A stretch of DNA of 64,000 bases, taken from Ensifer adhaerens (GTDB lineage Bacteria > Pseudomonadota > Alphaproteobacteria > Rhizobiales > Rhizobiaceae). Made by a program: the position numbers and the translations under genes. Below, one piece after another: positions 62,898 through 64,000 of the stretch. The first letter of the stretch is position 1, and every line of letters starts with the position of its first letter. The notes below the pieces were generated by a model that saw nothing but the letters and a program-made list of their open reading frames with translations, ran no database searches and was not told the origin of the DNA. The stretch covers positions 62,001 through 126,000 of the forward strand of contig NZ_PNFP01000002.1 of NCBI RefSeq assembly GCF_002940685.1, read 5' to 3'.

Positions 62898-62925
62898 CGC
62901 CCCGGTCGGAAAACCGGCCGGGGCG
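62898..62925 (-). other. 12-bp hairpin between binding-protein and permease genes
   Basis: CGCCCCGGTCGG (62898-62909), loop AAAA, CCGGCCGGGGCG (62914-62925), one wobble pair, 18 bases past the binding-protein stop and without a T run on the minus strand. Same placement as the hairpin at 42230, so likely an mRNA-stabilising or attenuating element. The remaining gap 62762-62897 shows nothing. Confidence 0.65.
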
Positions 62926-62943
62926 ACAGGACTGTGGAAAGGC

Positions 62944-64000
62944 TTACTGGACGTTCGCGCCGACGACGGAATCCCAGCCGCCGGTGACGGCAGCCTTGTT
63001 GGCGTCGACTTCTTCGAGCGTCGGGAAGTAGGCCTTTTCATAGGCTGCTGCCGGCGGCAGGGCGTCGATCAGCTCCTGCGGAACCTTGCCGGCCTTGACC
63101 ATGGCGTTGAAGCGGGTCGGGTGGCAGAAGCCCTTGAGCCAGCCGAGCTGTCCTTCGTCGGAATAGAGGTGCTCCATCCACAGCTTCGCTGCGTTCGGGT
63201 GCGGCGCGTAGGCCGAGATGCCCTGAACGTAGACGCCGGCGAGAACGCCGCTCGCCGGGACGACGACTTCGGTCGGCGGGTTGCCCGCGAGGGTTTTGGC
63301 CCAACCGAGCGCGTTGTAGTCCCAGGCAACCACGATCGGGGTCGAGCCCTGGGCGAGCGTGCCCGACTTGCCGATGACAGGAACGAAGTTGCCGGCCTTG
63401 TTCAGTTCGGCGAAGTAGCCGAGACCGGCTTCACCGGCTTCCTTGCCCGACTTTGCGCCCTTGGCGAGACCAGCGGCGAGAACGCCGAGGATCGCCTGGT
63501 TCGAGGCGCGCGGGTCGCCGGCGAGAGCGACCTGACCGGCATATTCCGGCTTCAGGAGATCGGCCCAGTCCTTCGGTGCGTTCTGGACGAGGTCCTTGTT
63601 CACGAGGAAGGACATCACGCCGTAGTAGTCGCCGTACCAATAGCCTTCGGCGTCCTTGACGCTGTCGGGGATCTCGTCCCAGGTGGAGACCTTGTAGGGC
63701 TGCAGCAGGCCTTCGGCCTTCATCTGCGGGCCGAAGGCGAGACCGACGTCGATGACGTCAGGCGCCTGCGGGCCCTTGTTGTCCTTGTTTGCCTTGACGG
63801 CTTCGACTTCGTCGGCCGAGCCTGCGTCCGGGTTCAGTTCGTTGACCTGGATTTCCGGATACTTGGCCTTGAAGGAGGCGATGACGTCGCCATAGCCGCA
63901 CCAGTCGTGGGGCAGGGCGATCGTCGTCAGCATGCCTTCCTTCTTGGCGGCTTCGATGAGCTCGGCGCTCGGCTCGGCAGCGGCGATTGCGGTCGTCGCC
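62944..64000 (-). CDS. ABC transporter substrate-binding protein, family 1 (partial, N-terminus beyond the right edge)
   Basis: The frame is open through base 64000; upstream of the Met at 63933 it continues as ATTAIAAAEPSAELIEAAKK, where ATTAIAAA|E looks like the end of a Sec signal peptide, so the true start is just outside the window. About 345 mature residues are visible: a PotD/FutA-like binding protein (ALPHDWCGYGDVIASFKAKY; WYGDYYGVMSFLVNKDL; VVAWDYNALGW). First gene of the importer operon continuing at 62761-60028. The ligand could be a polyamine, phosphonate or metal chelate; sequence alone does not tell. Confidence 0.87.
   Translation of the reverse strand, partial: ATTAIAAAEPSAELIEAAKKEGMLTTIALPHDWCGYGDVIASFKAKYPEIQVNELNPDAGSADEVEAVKANKDNKGPQAPDVIDVGLAFGPQMKAEGLLQPYKVSTWDEIPDSVKDAEGYWYGDYYGVMSFLVNKDLVQNAPKDWADLLKPEYAGQVALAGDPRASNQAILGVLAAGLAKGAKSGKEAGEAGLGYFAELNKAGNFVPVIGKSGTLAQGSTPIVVAWDYNALGWAKTLAGNPPTEVVVPASGVLAGVYVQGISAYAPHPNAAKLWMEHLYSDEGQLGWLKGFCHPTRFNAMVKAGKVPQELIDALPPAAAYEKAYFPTLEEVDANKAAVTGGWDSVVGANVQ

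Overview
The window is GC-rich, densely packed DNA of an alphaproteobacterium, most likely a Sinorhizobium/Ensifer-type member of the Rhizobiaceae. The basis is gene content (an ery/mpt-type polyol locus next to a second lumazine synthase under an FMN riboswitch, a carnitine dehydrogenase-thioesterase fusion, five ABC importer gene sets) and several families of rhizobial intergenic palindromic repeats. No rRNA, tRNA, phage, IS element or CRISPR array was seen. Assignments come from reading translated motifs; no database search was run.

Layout. (1) 1-14.7 kb: a CocE/NonD hydrolase (cut by the left edge) with an oligopeptide-type binding protein and an XRE regulator; a secreted PAAR-like protein; an alpha/beta hydrolase with a LysR regulator; a LuxR-TPR regulator with a DUF1127-like gene; then a complete Dpp/Opp-type ABC operon whose binding protein is a close paralogue of the first one. 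(2) 14.7-22.6 kb: a gamma-butyrobetaine/carnitine catabolic operon (CoA ligase, acyl-CoA dehydrogenase, enoyl-CoA hydratase, carnitine dehydrogenase-thioesterase, BKACE) with a divergent GlxA/CdhR-type AraC regulator. (3) 22.9-32.1 kb: the most interesting segment. A LysR-type regulator with two HTH domains diverges from genes for a histidine ammonia-lyase homologue without the MIO triad, a hydantoinase-like amidohydrolase, an N-carbamoyl amino acid hydrolase, a DUF917/S-methyl-thiohydantoin desulfurase and a urocanase homologue without the catalytic Cys. Together these match, step by step, degradation of ergothioneine (or S-methyl-ergothioneine) to trimethylamine and glutamate. The segment is bracketed by copies of one palindromic repeat. 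(4) 32.3-39.4 kb: a methyltransferase, and a PotABCD-like importer with a short-chain dehydrogenase and a divergent LuxR-type regulator. (5) 39.7-56.9 kb: a long erythritol-type operon: eryD-like regulator, mpt-type sugar-alcohol ABC importer with two unequal ATPases, EryA-like kinase, hydroxyacid dehydrogenase, EryB, class II aldolase, second FGGY kinase, HAD hydrolase, EryC, DeoR regulator, TpiB/EryH and RpiB/EryI, closed by a clear terminator. (6) 57-64 kb: LtrA-type membrane protein, ribH2 with FMN riboswitch, a TfoX-like protein, and a second Fbp/Pot-type ABC importer whose binding protein runs off the right edge.

Taken together the region imports and degrades small plant- or fungus-derived compounds: quaternary-ammonium betaines (carnitine to glycine betaine; ergothioneine to glutamate), polyols (erythritol to erythrose-4-phosphate) and peptide-like substrates.
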